In this document: positions 36,595 through 46,079 of the stretch, piece after piece
Layout: every line of letters starts with the position of its first letter
Numbering within the stretch: position 1 is the first letter of the stretch
NCBI GenBank assembly: GCA_018814405.1
Contig: JAHIZO010000007.1
Coordinates: 248,001-312,000, forward strand
DNA from: Gammaproteobacteria bacterium
GTDB taxonomy: Bacteria; Pseudomonadota; Gammaproteobacteria; Burkholderiales; Gallionellaceae
Length of the DNA stretch: 64,000 bases
Reading direction: 5' to 3'
The notes under the pieces: generated by a model
Databases searched by the model: none
What the model saw: the letters and a program-made list of their open reading frames with translations, nothing else
What the model was told of the DNA's origin: nothing
Made by a program: the position numbers and the translations under genes

Positions 36595-37095
36595 TCAGGC
36601 AGTAGTTGAGGAGGTGGTAGCGCCCTTGGGCATCTTGCTGCTTTTCGCTTGGTGCACGGCATCGTTGCCAAGCACGATCAAAATCAATAGTGAAACCATG
36701 AAGGGCAGCAAGCCTACGCCGCCCAGCAATGCGATTGTCGCGATCTTGGACCATCCCATGGCAGAAGAGAGCCAGAACCCGCCAGCCATAACGCCGCAAG
36801 TGATGCACAACAGCCACATGAAGTGTGAGTTGCGCTTGTGGGCGAGGACCCAATGAGCTTTAACGAATACAGTGTCATTACTGGCTTCAATCATGCGAGC
36901 TTTGATGAGAATGTAACCGGTGATGCCGAAAGACATGAAAGGGACGATTAGCACCATCAAAGGGAATGTGCTGAACACACCGAACGTGGAAGCGAAGACC
37001 AAAATATGGTTGAACACCAGATTGATCAGGAATATCTCGTGTGGCCACTTGGCACGTACGATCTCGTCAGGAGTAGCATTATATTTTTCACTCAT
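36595..37095 (-). CDS. Four-helix membrane protein of unknown function beside fnr
   Basis: A 166-residue protein starting MSEKYNATPDEIVRAKWPHE, with four predicted helices (~20-42, 45-65, 88-110, 118-143), conserved-looking histidines (one in FNHILVFAS, one in KAHWVLAHKRNSHFMW) and a basic tail. The ATG at 37095 has GAGG about 7-10 bases upstream. It lies between fnr (67 bp away) and the anchor protein, same strand. The several His/Trp residues near helix ends could bind haem or metal, but that is speculation. Confidence 0.65.
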   Translation of the reverse strand: MSEKYNATPDEIVRAKWPHEIFLINLVFNHILVFASTFGVFSTFPLMVLIVPFMSFGITGYILIKARMIEASNDTVFVKAHWVLAHKRNSHFMWLLCITCGVMAGGFWLSSAMGWSKIATIALLGGVGLLPFMVSLLILIVLGNDAVHQAKSSKMPKGATTSSTTA

Positions 37096-37161
37096 GGGAT
37101 GCCTCAGGATTGAAGTGGGTATGCAGAATACTGATTCCGCCAAGTTAAAGGAACATCTTTG

Positions 37162-37899
37162 TCACTTGCCAACCATCTCGCGCAGTTTGGACAAGGCTAG
37201 GATTTCAATCGCCCGTGCTTTGACCTGTATCAGTCCCTCATCCTGAAAATGAGAGAAAGCACGACTGACGGTTTCTAGTTTAAGACCAAGATAGCTGCCG
37301 ATCTCCAGTCGTGACATGCGTAACCGTAGCTGGGTGGCAGACATGCCATGTATGGCGTTGCGCTGGGACATGTTCAGTAAGAAGGCAGCTAAACGTTCCT
37401 CAGCGCGCATGGAGCCCAGTAACAACATGATGCCTTGGTCGCGGACAATTTCACGGCTCATAATCTTATGCACATGGCGTTGCAGGCTGGGGATCTCGCG
37501 ACTCAACTCGGCAAGTTTGCTATAGGGTAGTTCACAGACTTCGCTATCTTCCATAGCCAGCGCTTCGCAGGTATGAATATCGGTGCTGATTGCGTCCAAG
37601 CCAATAATCTCGCCTGCCATCAGAAAGCCTGTGACCTGTTCGCGTCCGTCTTCGTGTAGTACACGGGTTTTAAATGACCCGCTACGGATAGCGTGCAATG
37701 ACTTGAAGCGATCCCCTGAGCGGTAAAGATAGTCGCCGGTGGCATAGCTGCGCTTCTGGTTACTTAACTCCTCCAAGCGTGTCATCTCGTCCGGTGTCAG
37801 GTCAACGGGAAGGCACAATTCGCGCAGATTGCAATTGGAGCAAGCTACCCGCAGACGCGTGATTTCGGTTTGGTTTATGTCGTTCAAAGCCACATTCAT
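37162..37899 (-). CDS. fnr: Oxygen-sensing transcription regulator FNR
   Basis: A 245-residue CRP/FNR regulator that binds DNA as a dimer when its 4Fe-4S cluster is intact at low O2. Ligands fall at the E. coli positions: Cys20, Cys23, Cys29 (ACSNCNLRELC) and Cys122 (SEVCELPY). The recognition helix ETVSRAF places Glu209, Ser212 and Arg213 as in E. coli, so it should read TTGAT half-sites. It is divergent from hemN, and an FNR box lies 24 bases in front of its own start, implying autoregulation. Confidence 0.95.
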   Translation of the reverse strand: MNVALNDINQTEITRLRVACSNCNLRELCLPVDLTPDEMTRLEELSNQKRSYATGDYLYRSGDRFKSLHAIRSGSFKTRVLHEDGREQVTGFLMAGEIIGLDAISTDIHTCEALAMEDSEVCELPYSKLAELSREIPSLQRHVHKIMSREIVRDQGIMLLLGSMRAEERLAAFLLNMSQRNAIHGMSATQLRLRMSRLEIGSYLGLKLETVSRAFSHFQDEGLIQVKARAIEILALSKLREMVGK

Positions 37900-37922
37900 C
37901 GAAGGGTTGATACGGCGCTATT

Positions 37923-37963
37923 TTGACATATATCAAGTCAAACGGGCAGCAAACTGGCATAGT
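37923..37963 (+). promoter_or_regulatory. FNR box shared by fnr and hemN
   Basis: TTGACATATATCAA at 37923-37936 differs from the perfect FNR box at one base. Toward hemN, a -10-like CATAGT (37958-37963) lies at class II distance, giving a start near 37970 and a very short leader. Toward fnr it sits close to the start codon, where bound FNR would block transcription. Confidence 0.85.
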
Positions 37964-37988
37964 TACGCCCTTGCTAGAGGAGGAGCGG

Positions 37989-39383
37989 ATGAACGAAGCA
38001 GTAAATCAATTGGTTGTGGACTTGGAACTGATACGCAGGCTGGACAAGAATGGGCCGCGCTACACTTCATACCCCACTGCGGACCGGTTCGTAGAGGCGT
38101 TTAACGCCGAGAGTTATAGTCATTGGTTGGCAAAACGTGAGATAGGCGGTGTCGGCCGTCCGCTTTCGCTATATATCCATATCCCGTTCTGCAACACATT
38201 ATGTTTTTATTGTGCTTGCAACAAGGTCATCACCAAGGATCGCAGCAAATCAGCAGAATATGTGCGCTACCTGATCAAGGAAATGGCGATGCAGGCTGAG
38301 TTGCTGGGGCCTGGCCAAGTCGTAGAACAACTACATTTTGGCGGCGGTACACCGACTTTCATGAGCGATGATGAGATTCGCGAAGTGATGGCGGCGATAG
38401 GCAAGTACTTCAAGCTGGTTGATGATGGCGAATATTCCATTGAGATCGATCCGCGCAAGGTCAGTGACGAGACCATAGCGTTACTTGGGGCGACAGGTTT
38501 CAATCGCATCAGTGTCGGGGTGCAGGATTTTGACGATGATGTGCAAAAGGCGGTCAACCGTATCCAGAGCGAGGAAGAGACGCTGCGTATCATCAATGCG
38601 GCGCGCGCCAATGGTTTTAAGTCGGTCAGCATTGATTTGATCTATGGACTGCCGAAGCAGACTCTGGAAGGTTTTGGGCGCACGCTGGATCGTGTGATTG
38701 CCACCAACCCAGACCGCTTATCGATCTACAACTACGCGCACATGCCGACTATCTTCAAGCCACAGCGCCGCATCCATGAAGAGGACCTGCCGGAGCCGCA
38801 GGTGAAGCTGGACATCCTGAGTATGGCGGTCAACAAGCTGACCGGTGCGGGCTACGTGTATATCGGTATGGACCATTTCGCCAAGCCGGAAGATGAGCTT
38901 GCCGTGGCACAGCGTGAAGGCCGCCTGCATCGTAACTTCCAAGGTTATTCGACCCATTCTGATTGCGACCTCGTCGCCCTTGGTGTGAGCGCCATTGGTA
39001 AGATCGGGCCAACCTACAGCCAGAACTATCGGGAGCTGGAGCCGTATTACGATGCGCTGGATCGTAACGAGCTGCCCATCATGCGTGGCTTGGAACTGAA
39101 TTCAGACGACCTTGTGCGGCGAGCCATCATCCAAGCGCTGATGTGCCACTTTGAGATATCCAAGGAATCGTTCAATATCTCGTATCTGATCGACTTTGAT
39201 AGCTATTTCGCCGCAGAGATGAAGGAGTTGGAGGAATATGCGCGCGAAGGTCTGCTCGAGCTATCCCCGCAGTGGATCACCGTTACACCCAAGGGGCGCA
39301 TGCTGATTCGCAATATCTGTATGGTGTTCGACAAGTATCTGCGCACACGTCAGGAACACGCACGTTACTCTAAGGTAATATAA
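37989..39383 (+). CDS. hemN: Oxygen-independent coproporphyrinogen III oxidase HemN
   Basis: A 464-residue radical-SAM enzyme that makes protoporphyrinogen IX without O2. The cluster motif CNTLCFYCACNKV has the extra CxC cysteine that marks true HemN. PRYTSYPTADRF near the N-terminus and HFGGGTPTFMS are also diagnostic. I chose the ATG at 37989 because GAGGAGG ends about five bases upstream; an in-frame ATG at 37923 lies within the FNR box. It is FNR-controlled by position. Confidence 0.95.
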   Translation: MNEAVNQLVVDLELIRRLDKNGPRYTSYPTADRFVEAFNAESYSHWLAKREIGGVGRPLSLYIHIPFCNTLCFYCACNKVITKDRSKSAEYVRYLIKEMAMQAELLGPGQVVEQLHFGGGTPTFMSDDEIREVMAAIGKYFKLVDDGEYSIEIDPRKVSDETIALLGATGFNRISVGVQDFDDDVQKAVNRIQSEEETLRIINAARANGFKSVSIDLIYGLPKQTLEGFGRTLDRVIATNPDRLSIYNYAHMPTIFKPQRRIHEEDLPEPQVKLDILSMAVNKLTGAGYVYIGMDHFAKPEDELAVAQREGRLHRNFQGYSTHSDCDLVALGVSAIGKIGPTYSQNYRELEPYYDALDRNELPIMRGLELNSDDLVRRAIIQALMCHFEISKESFNISYLIDFDSYFAAEMKELEEYAREGLLELSPQWITVTPKGRMLIRNICMVFDKYLRTRQEHARYSKVI

Positions 39384-39462
39384 GTCCGGAATGCAGCCTG
39401 TGACTCGCAATCGAGCGAGCGCAGGCGGCTCTATGGAGGAGGCCCCGTCATCTGGGGAAGAT

Positions 39463-40710
39463 ATGACAATAAAAGTAGATGATTTTCGTCTGAAGCTCGG
39501 CAAGCACGAGCTGGTACCAATTATGATCGGCGGTATGGGCGTCGACATTTCCACTGCTGACTTGGCCTTGGAAGCAGCACGTCTGGGCGGTGTCGGGCAT
39601 ATCTCGGATGCGATGCTGCCAACCGTGTCGGATCGCCGTTACGACACCGGCTTCGTCAAGGAAAAACTGAAACAATATAAGTACAACATAGACAATTCGG
39701 ACAAGGCGGATATCAAGTTCGATCTTGGGCACATCGCCGAATCCACCCGTCTGCACGTGAGCAAGACCATGGAACGCAAGCGTGGTGACGGCATGGTGTT
39801 CATCAACATCATGGAAAAGCTGACCATGAATTCACCGCGCGATACGTTGCGTGTCCGATTACATGAGGCCTTGTCTGCCGGTATCGATGGCATCACTTTG
39901 GCGGCGGGATTGCATCTAGGCTCTTTCACCTTGATGGAAGATCATCCGCGCTTTCGTGATGTAAAGCTGGGTATCATCGTATCTTCCGTGCGAGCGCTGC
40001 AATTGTTCCTGCGCAAGAACGTCAAGACTAAACGTTTGCCTGACTTTGTCGTGGTGGAAGGGCCGCTGGCTGGTGGCCATCTGGGTTTCGGTATGGACTG
40101 GGCGCAATATGATTTGCGCACCATCGTCAACGAGATACACACTTTCCTGAAAACTGAAAATCTTGATATCCCCGTGATTCCGGCGGGCGGCATCTTCACC
40201 GGCAGCGATGCGACCAGCTATCTGCACGAAGGTGCGGGGGCCGTGCAGGTGGCAACCCGCTTTACGGTGGCTAAAGAGTGCGGCTTGCCGCCGGAAGTGC
40301 AGCAGGAGTATTTCAAGGCTAGCGAGGACGATATCGAAGTGAACGGCACATCGCCCACCGGCTATCCCATGCGCATGTTGAAGAACAGCCCGTCCACCGG
40401 TTCCGGCATCCGCCCCGGTTGCGAGTCATACGGCTATCTACTCGATGCAAGCGGTCGCTGTGACTACATCGATGCATATAACCGTGAGGTTGCAGCGCAT
40501 CCCGGCGAGAAGAAGATCGCGGTATTCGACAAGACCTGTCTGTGTACCCACATGCGTAACTTCAAGTGCTGGACCTGTGGGCAGACTACCAGTCGCTTGA
40601 AAGACACCACGAACAAGCTGGCGGATGGCAGCTACCAGTTGTTGAGTGCAGAGCACGTATTCAAGGACTATCAGTTCAGTACCGGCAACAAGATCGCCCT
40701 GCCCGAGTAA
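39463..40710 (+). CDS. Nitronate monooxygenase-like FMN protein with C-terminal cysteine cluster
   Basis: A 415-residue TIM-barrel flavoprotein of the nitronate monooxygenase/2-nitropropane dioxygenase family: PIMIGGMGVDIS, VVVEGPLAGGHLGF (FMN phosphate site and catalytic-type His) and IPAGGIFTGSDATSYL. Unusually, Cys359, Cys361, Cys369 and Cys372 (CLC and CWTC, 40537-40578) form a CxC-x7-CxxC set suited to a metal or cluster. I chose the ATG at 39463 with GGGGA upstream; in-frame ATGs at 39391 and 39433 are possible. It follows hemN by 79 bases, same strand. Substrate unknown. Confidence 0.78.
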   Translation: MTIKVDDFRLKLGKHELVPIMIGGMGVDISTADLALEAARLGGVGHISDAMLPTVSDRRYDTGFVKEKLKQYKYNIDNSDKADIKFDLGHIAESTRLHVSKTMERKRGDGMVFINIMEKLTMNSPRDTLRVRLHEALSAGIDGITLAAGLHLGSFTLMEDHPRFRDVKLGIIVSSVRALQLFLRKNVKTKRLPDFVVVEGPLAGGHLGFGMDWAQYDLRTIVNEIHTFLKTENLDIPVIPAGGIFTGSDATSYLHEGAGAVQVATRFTVAKECGLPPEVQQEYFKASEDDIEVNGTSPTGYPMRMLKNSPSTGSGIRPGCESYGYLLDASGRCDYIDAYNREVAAHPGEKKIAVFDKTCLCTHMRNFKCWTCGQTTSRLKDTTNKLADGSYQLLSAEHVFKDYQFSTGNKIALPE

Positions 40711-40719
40711 GTATCAAGT

Positions 40720-41466
40720 CTATCCGGAACAGACTGCACATTGCGGGTCGCGCGCCAGTTTCATGACGCGCGGCTGCATGGTCAGTGCATCCAGTGCTAG
40801 CAACCTGCCGTGCAGCGTACTATCGATCCCCGCCAGCAGCTTCAGTGCTTCGGCAGCCTGCATGCTTCCCACGATCCCCACCAATGGTGCGAACACGCCC
40901 ATCACCGCACAGCGTGTCTCCTCGGATTCGCTGTCTTCAGGATACAGGCAGTTGTAGCAGGGGCTGTCCGGTTTGCGAAAATCAAACACACTCACTTGGC
41001 CGTCGAAGCGTGTGGCCGCACCTGATACCAGCGGCTTGCCTGCTGTGGAACAAACGCGATTCAAAGCGTAGCGCGTGGGGAAGTTGTCGCTGCAATCCAG
41101 CACGACATCCGCCTCGGCCACCATGGCTGTCAGGCGCGCCTCGTCAGCCCTTTCTTGCACCGTACGCACGCGAACCCCAGGATTGATTGCATTCAATGTT
41201 TGTTGCGCAGATTCCACTTTGGCAACGCCGATACTCGTGGTGCGATGCGCCAGTTGGCGTTGCAGGTTGGTGAGATCGACTTGATCATCGTCGCACAGGG
41301 TGAGTGTGCCTACGCCGGAAGCGGCTAGGAACATGGCGGCCGGCGAACCCAGTCCACCGGCACCAAGTATCAGCACATGGGCGTCAAGAAACGATTGTTG
41401 TCCTTCAATGCCGATCTCGGGCAGCAGGATATGGCGGCTGTAGCGCAGCAGCTGGCTATCGTCCAT
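40720..41466 (-). CDS. E1-like adenylyltransferase MoeB/ThiF
   Basis: A 248-residue enzyme that adenylates the C-terminal glycine of a ubiquitin-like sulfur carrier (MoaD or ThiS). ATP site VLILGAGGLGSP, DDDQVDLTNLQRQ, CSDNFPTRYALN, and zinc cysteines in CYNCLYP and CAVC at the end. Sequence alone does not separate MoeB from ThiF; the presence of thiS and thiG in this window makes a thiamine role possible. It is convergent with the flavoprotein and lies last in a minus-strand run gpmI-envC-ctpA-hypothetical-moeB. Confidence 0.9.
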   Translation of the reverse strand: MDDSQLLRYSRHILLPEIGIEGQQSFLDAHVLILGAGGLGSPAAMFLAASGVGTLTLCDDDQVDLTNLQRQLAHRTTSIGVAKVESAQQTLNAINPGVRVRTVQERADEARLTAMVAEADVVLDCSDNFPTRYALNRVCSTAGKPLVSGAATRFDGQVSVFDFRKPDSPCYNCLYPEDSESEETRCAVMGVFAPLVGIVGSMQAAEALKLLAGIDSTLHGRLLALDALTMQPRVMKLARDPQCAVCSG

Positions 41467-41472
41467 CCTGTG

Positions 41473-41874
41473 TTACTTCGCTTCGCTGGATTCGGGCGAG
41501 ATGTCTACGTGGTCGCCGTGTGGATGTTGCTCATAAGCTTTGACGAAAACCTCTTGAGAGTTGTTCTTAGTGCGCGGCTCAGGTGTCTTGAGGTTGTGGT
41601 ACTGAACGTCCTCGCAATAATGGATGAGTGTGTGTTTGATGCGATCCAGCAAGCTGAAGTTGAAAACGAAGCCCTCTTTTTGCAGCGCCTTTTGCAGACC
41701 TTCCAGTGAATAATGCACAACGCTGTAGCGTATACGCAGCGATCTGTGAGCAGGTACGCGCACCACTTCAAAGTTCTTCAGTCCGCTCAGCAATAGATAA
41801 GCCTGCTCGACTTGATCGTCAGGCTCATCGGCAAAAACCAGAACGCGTTCCTTATGCAGTTCAAACGGATTCAT
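41473..41874 (-). CDS. Conserved-looking hypothetical protein
   Basis: A 133-residue soluble protein, MNPFELHKERVLVFADEPDD, with a compact alpha/beta pattern (SLRIRYSVVHYSLEGLQKALQKEGFVFN) and a charged, disordered tail rich in His, Glu and Ser. It lies 2 bases after the protease gene and 6 bases before moeB on the same strand, so it is operonic. I do not recognise the family; heavy-metal or cation binding by the tail is possible but unsupported. Confidence 0.7.
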   Translation of the reverse strand: MNPFELHKERVLVFADEPDDQVEQAYLLLSGLKNFEVVRVPAHRSLRIRYSVVHYSLEGLQKALQKEGFVFNFSLLDRIKHTLIHYCEDVQYHNLKTPEPRTKNNSQEVFVKAYEQHPHGDHVDISPESSEAK

Positions 41875-41876
41875 AT

Positions 41877-43268
41877 CTATTTCCCCCGCAGAATGCTCAT
41901 CCCCTTCAATAGATTCAACGCCTGATTTAACTGATAGTCGTTCTTAGCGCCGAATTCTGCAATCTCTATCTTCTCGGCATTCTCATCTTTATTCTTGGGA
42001 GTGGCTTTGTGGGCCGGCTTGGTCGAACTTTCGGATTGCTCCAGCTGGCCGTTACTCAAGTGCTTGTCCAAGTCAGCTTCACGCAAACGCAAGGTGCTGT
42101 CGAAGGTGGCAGTCGCCGGGTCTTCCACGATGATATCCGGTTCAATACCCTTAGCCTGAATGGATCGTCCGCTGGGGGTGTAGTAGCGCGCAGTGGTGAG
42201 CTTGATGGCAGTGTTGTTGCCGAGCGGCAGGATGGTCTGCACCGACCCTTTGCCGAATGACTGGGTGCCCATGATGACGGCACGTTTATGATCCTGCAGT
42301 GCACCGGCAACAATCTCTGAAGCGGATGCGGATCCACCATTCACCAGTACTACCATCGGCACATTGGTGAATTCGCCAGGCAGGTCTTTCAGATAGTCTT
42401 TTTTGCTTCCGCGCAGATAATAGTCTGGATTGGCTAGCAGACGCATACGCGCATCTGCGGTACGGCCTTCGGTGTAGACCACCAAAGAATCTTTGGGCAA
42501 GAATGCGGCGGATACACCGACTGCTGCAGTCAACAAGCCGCCCGGATCGTTGCGAAGGTCTAGCACCAGACCTTGCAGGGGTGCTTTGTTCTGTTTGCGT
42601 AGGTTCTCAAGCGCAGTCGCGAGGTTTTCACCGGTATGCTCTTGAAATTGGGTGATTCGCACGAATCCATAGCCCGGCTCGGGCAGTTTGAATTTCACGC
42701 TTTGCACCTTGATCACTGCACGCACGATGTCCACTTGGAAAGGCTTGGGCTCGGTCTTGCGCACGATGGTGAGGCGGATGGTGCTGCCGGGTTTGCCGCG
42801 CATACGCTTGACGGCGTCGTTGAGGGTGAGGCCTTTCACCAAGGTGTCGTCCAGTTTGATGATCAGGTCGCCGCTCTGGATGCCGGCCTGGAATGCAGGG
42901 GTATCTTCGATAGGGGAAATGACTTTGACCAGGCCGTCTTCCATGCCGACCTCGATGCCGAGGCCGCCGAACTCGCCTTGCGTGCCGACTTGCAGCTCCT
43001 TGAAGCCCTCCGCATCCAGATATGCTGAGTGTGGATCGAGACCCGACAGCATGCCGTTGATCGCTTCGGTGATCAGCTTCTTGTCGCTCACCGGCTCAAC
43101 GTAGTCGCTCTTGATGCGGCCGAACACATCCGAGAAGGCGCGCAGCTCTTCCACGGGCAACGGCAACGGCATTTCTTTTTCAGCCAGTGCGGAGAAGTGC
43201 AGGCTGACAAAGATGCCTGCCACCAAGCCGATACTGATCAGACCCAATTCCTTGAAGCGACGACTCAT
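41877..43268 (-). CDS. ctpA: S41-family carboxyl-terminal processing protease (CtpA/Prc-like)
   Basis: A 463-residue periplasmic protease. N-terminal signal/anchor (about 10-30), PDZ domain (GGLGIEVGMEDGLVKVISPIED split) and a Ser/Lys dyad in GSASASEIVAGALQDHK and GTQSFGKGSVQT. The C-terminal tail (after ~400) is charged and disordered. The ATG at 43268 has AGGAA upstream inside the end of envC. Such proteases trim periplasmic and cell-wall enzymes, and the envC neighbour fits a peptidoglycan role. Confidence 0.92.
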   Translation of the reverse strand: MSRRFKELGLISIGLVAGIFVSLHFSALAEKEMPLPLPVEELRAFSDVFGRIKSDYVEPVSDKKLITEAINGMLSGLDPHSAYLDAEGFKELQVGTQGEFGGLGIEVGMEDGLVKVISPIEDTPAFQAGIQSGDLIIKLDDTLVKGLTLNDAVKRMRGKPGSTIRLTIVRKTEPKPFQVDIVRAVIKVQSVKFKLPEPGYGFVRITQFQEHTGENLATALENLRKQNKAPLQGLVLDLRNDPGGLLTAAVGVSAAFLPKDSLVVYTEGRTADARMRLLANPDYYLRGSKKDYLKDLPGEFTNVPMVVLVNGGSASASEIVAGALQDHKRAVIMGTQSFGKGSVQTILPLGNNTAIKLTTARYYTPSGRSIQAKGIEPDIIVEDPATATFDSTLRLREADLDKHLSNGQLEQSESSTKPAHKATPKNKDENAEKIEIAEFGAKNDYQLNQALNLLKGMSILRGK

Positions 43269-43270
43269 CT

Positions 43271-44401
43271 TTATTTTCCTCGTGGATGCTTGATCCACTT
43301 GTCGGGGTTGAAAGGACTGCCTTTATAGCGCAGTTCAAAGTATAAACCGGAATCCATGTTGCCGCCGCTGTTGCCCACGCTGGCAACGATGTCACCGGTC
43401 TGTATGTTATCGCCTACCTGTTTGTACAGTGTCTCGTTGTTTCCATACAAACTCATAAAGCCTTGCCCGTGATCGATGATCAGCAGGTTGCCGAAACCGC
43501 GCAGCCAATCGGCATACACGATACGCCCCGCAGCGACGGCTAGCACCGGTTGGCGCGCTACGGCACGCACGAACCATCCGGTCCACGGCAAGTTGCTTTC
43601 GGCGCGCCGGTCTCCATAACGATTGCTTACTTTTCCGCTAACTGGCAGTGTCAGCTTGCCCTTGAGCGCTTTGAACGCGGAACCATCGCCATCGGTAGAG
43701 AGTTGGCCCAGCTCGCCTACCAATTTGGTCAGGCGTGCCTCGTTGCGTTTTAATCGCGCAATTTCGTGTTGTTGCTTCTTCAATTGCTGAGCAATCTGGC
43801 GTAATGTCTTGCGGCGTTTGTCCTGTTCACGCTGCAGTTGGTTCAATTCCTTCTTTTCCGAGTCCTGCAGTGCCGCGATCTCTTGTTGTTTTTCCTGAGT
43901 CTCGCGGGTCGCCGCCTGAAGTTCGGCAAGTCCGCTGCGCAATTGTTGCAATGTGTCCGCCCGCTCGCGTGCGATGTAGTCGTAATAGCGCAGCTCGCGT
44001 GCAAGCTGGTTCGGTTCCCGGCTGTTGAGCAGCAGTTTCAGGTAATCCTGATCGATGCCGCCGATATATTGTCGGTAGAGCAAGCGTCCCAGCAGTGATT
44101 GCTGTTTATGGTAGTCGGCGTTCAGTTTGGTATTTCGTCGCTGCAATTGGTCCAGTTCGCGGTCGGCATGGCGGCGCTGGCGTGTCAGTTGCGACAGATT
44201 GCGATTGCTGCCACTGATCGCACGTTCTGAATCGCGCAGGGCGTCGGTGACTTCAGAGCGCGATTCGCTGGCTTGTTCAAAGTCACGCTGAATGGCAGCC
44301 AATCGTTGGCGCAATTTCTCAAGGTCGGACTCTTGCGATGCAAGCGCGCTTGTGGGTAGCAATATTACAGCCAGCAAGCACGAATGCAGTCTGCGTATCA
44401 C
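43271..44401 (-). CDS. envC: EnvC-like murein hydrolase activator
   Basis: A 376-residue periplasmic protein: signal peptide ending SALAS near residue 22, a long coiled coil (~25-240), and a C-terminal LytM domain. The LytM zinc residues appear degenerate ([10 protein letters not shown] in place of the active HxH), as in EnvC, which activates amidases AmiA/B at the septum instead of cutting itself. It starts with GTG overlapping the gpmI stop by four bases. It is encoded between gpmI and ctpA, a common arrangement. Confidence 0.9.
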   Translation of the reverse strand: MIRRLHSCLLAVILLPTSALASQESDLEKLRQRLAAIQRDFEQASESRSEVTDALRDSERAISGSNRNLSQLTRQRRHADRELDQLQRRNTKLNADYHKQQSLLGRLLYRQYIGGIDQDYLKLLLNSREPNQLARELRYYDYIARERADTLQQLRSGLAELQAATRETQEKQQEIAALQDSEKKELNQLQREQDKRRKTLRQIAQQLKKQQHEIARLKRNEARLTKLVGELGQLSTDGDGSAFKALKGKLTLPVSGKVSNRYGDRRAESNLPWTGWFVRAVARQPVLAVAAGRIVYADWLRGFGNLLIIDHGQGFMSLYGNNETLYKQVGDNIQTGDIVASVGNSGGNMDSGLYFELRYKGSPFNPDKWIKHPRGK

Positions 44402-45948
44402 TTGAACCGGATCAGAGAATGGCCGGTCATTTCCGGCGGTTGTGACAGGCCCATCATGGCCAGTAGTGTTGGAGCGACATCTTGCAGTGCACCTTCGCCA
44501 ACGGGTGCCATTTCAGCCTTGCGTCCGATGTAGAGAAAGGGCACATGGTTGAGTGTATGAGCAGTGTGGGCTTGGTTGGTGCCGCGATCTATCATCTGCT
44601 CGGCATTGCCGTGGTCGGCGGTGATCAACACTTCCCCGCCGCATTCCAGCATCGCATTCACCACGCGGCCGATGCATTCATCCAAGGCTTCCACAGCTTT
44701 GACGGCGGCTTCCATCACGCCACTATGGCCAACCATGTCGCCGTTGGCGTAGTTGCACAGGATGGTTTGATACTGCTTACTGCGGATTGCTTCTTCCAGT
44801 TTGTCCGTCACTTCGAAGGCGCTCATTTCAGGTTTTAGGTCATAGGTGGCGACCTTGGGTGAGGGCACCAGTACGCGGTCTTCGCCGGGGTAGGGTTGTT
44901 CGCGTCCGCCACTCATGAAGTAAGTGACGTGGGCATATTTTTCAGTCTCGGCGATGCGTAGCTGTTTCAATCCCAGATTGGACAGATATTCGCCGATGCC
45001 GTTATGGATAGTGTCCGCGCTATAGGCGCTGGGTAGATGGAAATCCGCACCATAACTGCTTAAGCTGGTGAAGTTGGCCAGTTTAGGGAAGCGGGTACGG
45101 GCGAAGCCGTCGAAACTCTCGTCGGTCAGCGCGCGGGTGATCTCTCGCGCACGGTCAGCGCGGAAGTTCATGAATACTGCAACGTCGCCGTCCTGCATCG
45201 CACAAGGCTCGCCGATCACGGTGGCCTGCACGAACTCATCGTTCTCGCCGCGTGCATAAGCAGCTTCAAGACCGGATTGTGCGTCGGTAGCGCTGAAGGG
45301 GGCTGTGCCCAAGGTCAGCAAGTCATAGGCGATCTGCACGCGCTCCCAGCGGTTGTCTCGGTCCATCGCGAAGTAGCGCCCAACGATGCTGGCGATCCGC
45401 CCGGCGCCTAGCTGTTCGCATTGATCTTGCAGCGCCTGCAAGGATTGGGCGGCGCTACGCGGTGGCGTATCGCGACCATCCAGAAAGGCGTGGACATAGA
45501 TATTTTCCAGTCCGGCTTGAGCAGCCATCTTAACCATGGCTTGGATGTGCAGCTCGTGACTGTGTACACCGCCTGCCGAGAGCAGGCCCATGATATGGAA
45601 GGCGCTGTCGTTGCGCTTGGCAGTCGCCACCGCTTCAGTGAATACAGGATTGGTGTAGAAGCTACCGTCCTCGATAGCCAGATCGACCTTGGTCAGCTCC
45701 TGATACACCACGCGCCCGGCACCGATATTGAGGTGGCCGACTTCTGAATTGCCCATCTGACCACGCGGCAGGCCGACATGCAGCTCCGAGGTATTGATCA
45801 GCGTGTGCGGGTACTCACGCCACAGTCTGTCCCAGTTCGGCTTGCGGGCATGGGAAATGGCATTGAAGTCGCTGTCCTCGCGATAGCCGAAGCCATCGAG
45901 AATGAGTAGGAGGACGGGCGTGATTGCTTGAGTGGATCGGTCGGTCAT
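44398..45948 (-). CDS. gpmI: 2,3-bisphosphoglycerate-independent phosphoglycerate mutase
   Basis: A 516-residue manganese-dependent glycolytic enzyme interconverting 3- and 2-phosphoglycerate. [31 protein letters not shown] (the serine nucleophile is within NSEVGH), [10 protein letters not shown] and [11 protein letters not shown] are present. It is first in the gpmI-envC-ctpA unit and divergent from the ArsR regulator, with a 131-bp gap. Confidence 0.95.
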   Translation of the reverse strand: MTDRSTQAITPVLLLILDGFGYREDSDFNAISHARKPNWDRLWREYPHTLINTSELHVGLPRGQMGNSEVGHLNIGAGRVVYQELTKVDLAIEDGSFYTNPVFTEAVATAKRNDSAFHIMGLLSAGGVHSHELHIQAMVKMAAQAGLENIYVHAFLDGRDTPPRSAAQSLQALQDQCEQLGAGRIASIVGRYFAMDRDNRWERVQIAYDLLTLGTAPFSATDAQSGLEAAYARGENDEFVQATVIGEPCAMQDGDVAVFMNFRADRAREITRALTDESFDGFARTRFPKLANFTSLSSYGADFHLPSAYSADTIHNGIGEYLSNLGLKQLRIAETEKYAHVTYFMSGGREQPYPGEDRVLVPSPKVATYDLKPEMSAFEVTDKLEEAIRSKQYQTILCNYANGDMVGHSGVMEAAVKAVEALDECIGRVVNAMLECGGEVLITADHGNAEQMIDRGTNQAHTAHTLNHVPFLYIGRKAEMAPVGEGALQDVAPTLLAMMGLSQPPEMTGHSLIRFK

Positions 45949-45969
45949 GCTGGATTTTTTCTCACCAAA

Positions 45970-46017
45970 ATATCAGAATATGAGCAGTTGCTAATTTACT
46001 GCGATGCGATAATATCG
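45970..46017 (+). promoter_or_regulatory. Candidate promoter and operator of the arsR gene
   Basis: TTGCTA (45988-45993) and TAATAT (46010-46015) with a 16-bp spacer form a possible promoter. The -10 is overlapped by a perfect 11-bp palindrome CGATAATATCG (46007-46017). Just upstream, ATATCAGAAT (45970-45979) and GCTAAT (45990-45995) resemble the two halves of the strong operator at 46425, wider apart. Suggestive of autoregulation. Confidence 0.4.
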
Positions 46018-46079
46018 TTGCGGGTTGTAATTTTAGCCGATTTCGAGGGCGAAGCCTCCTCAATACATAATGATGGCAG

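Noticed and set aside
43271-44401. Active M23 endopeptidase
   Set aside because: The HxH zinc motif of active LytM enzymes is replaced (GLYFEL), so EnvC-type activator is preferred.
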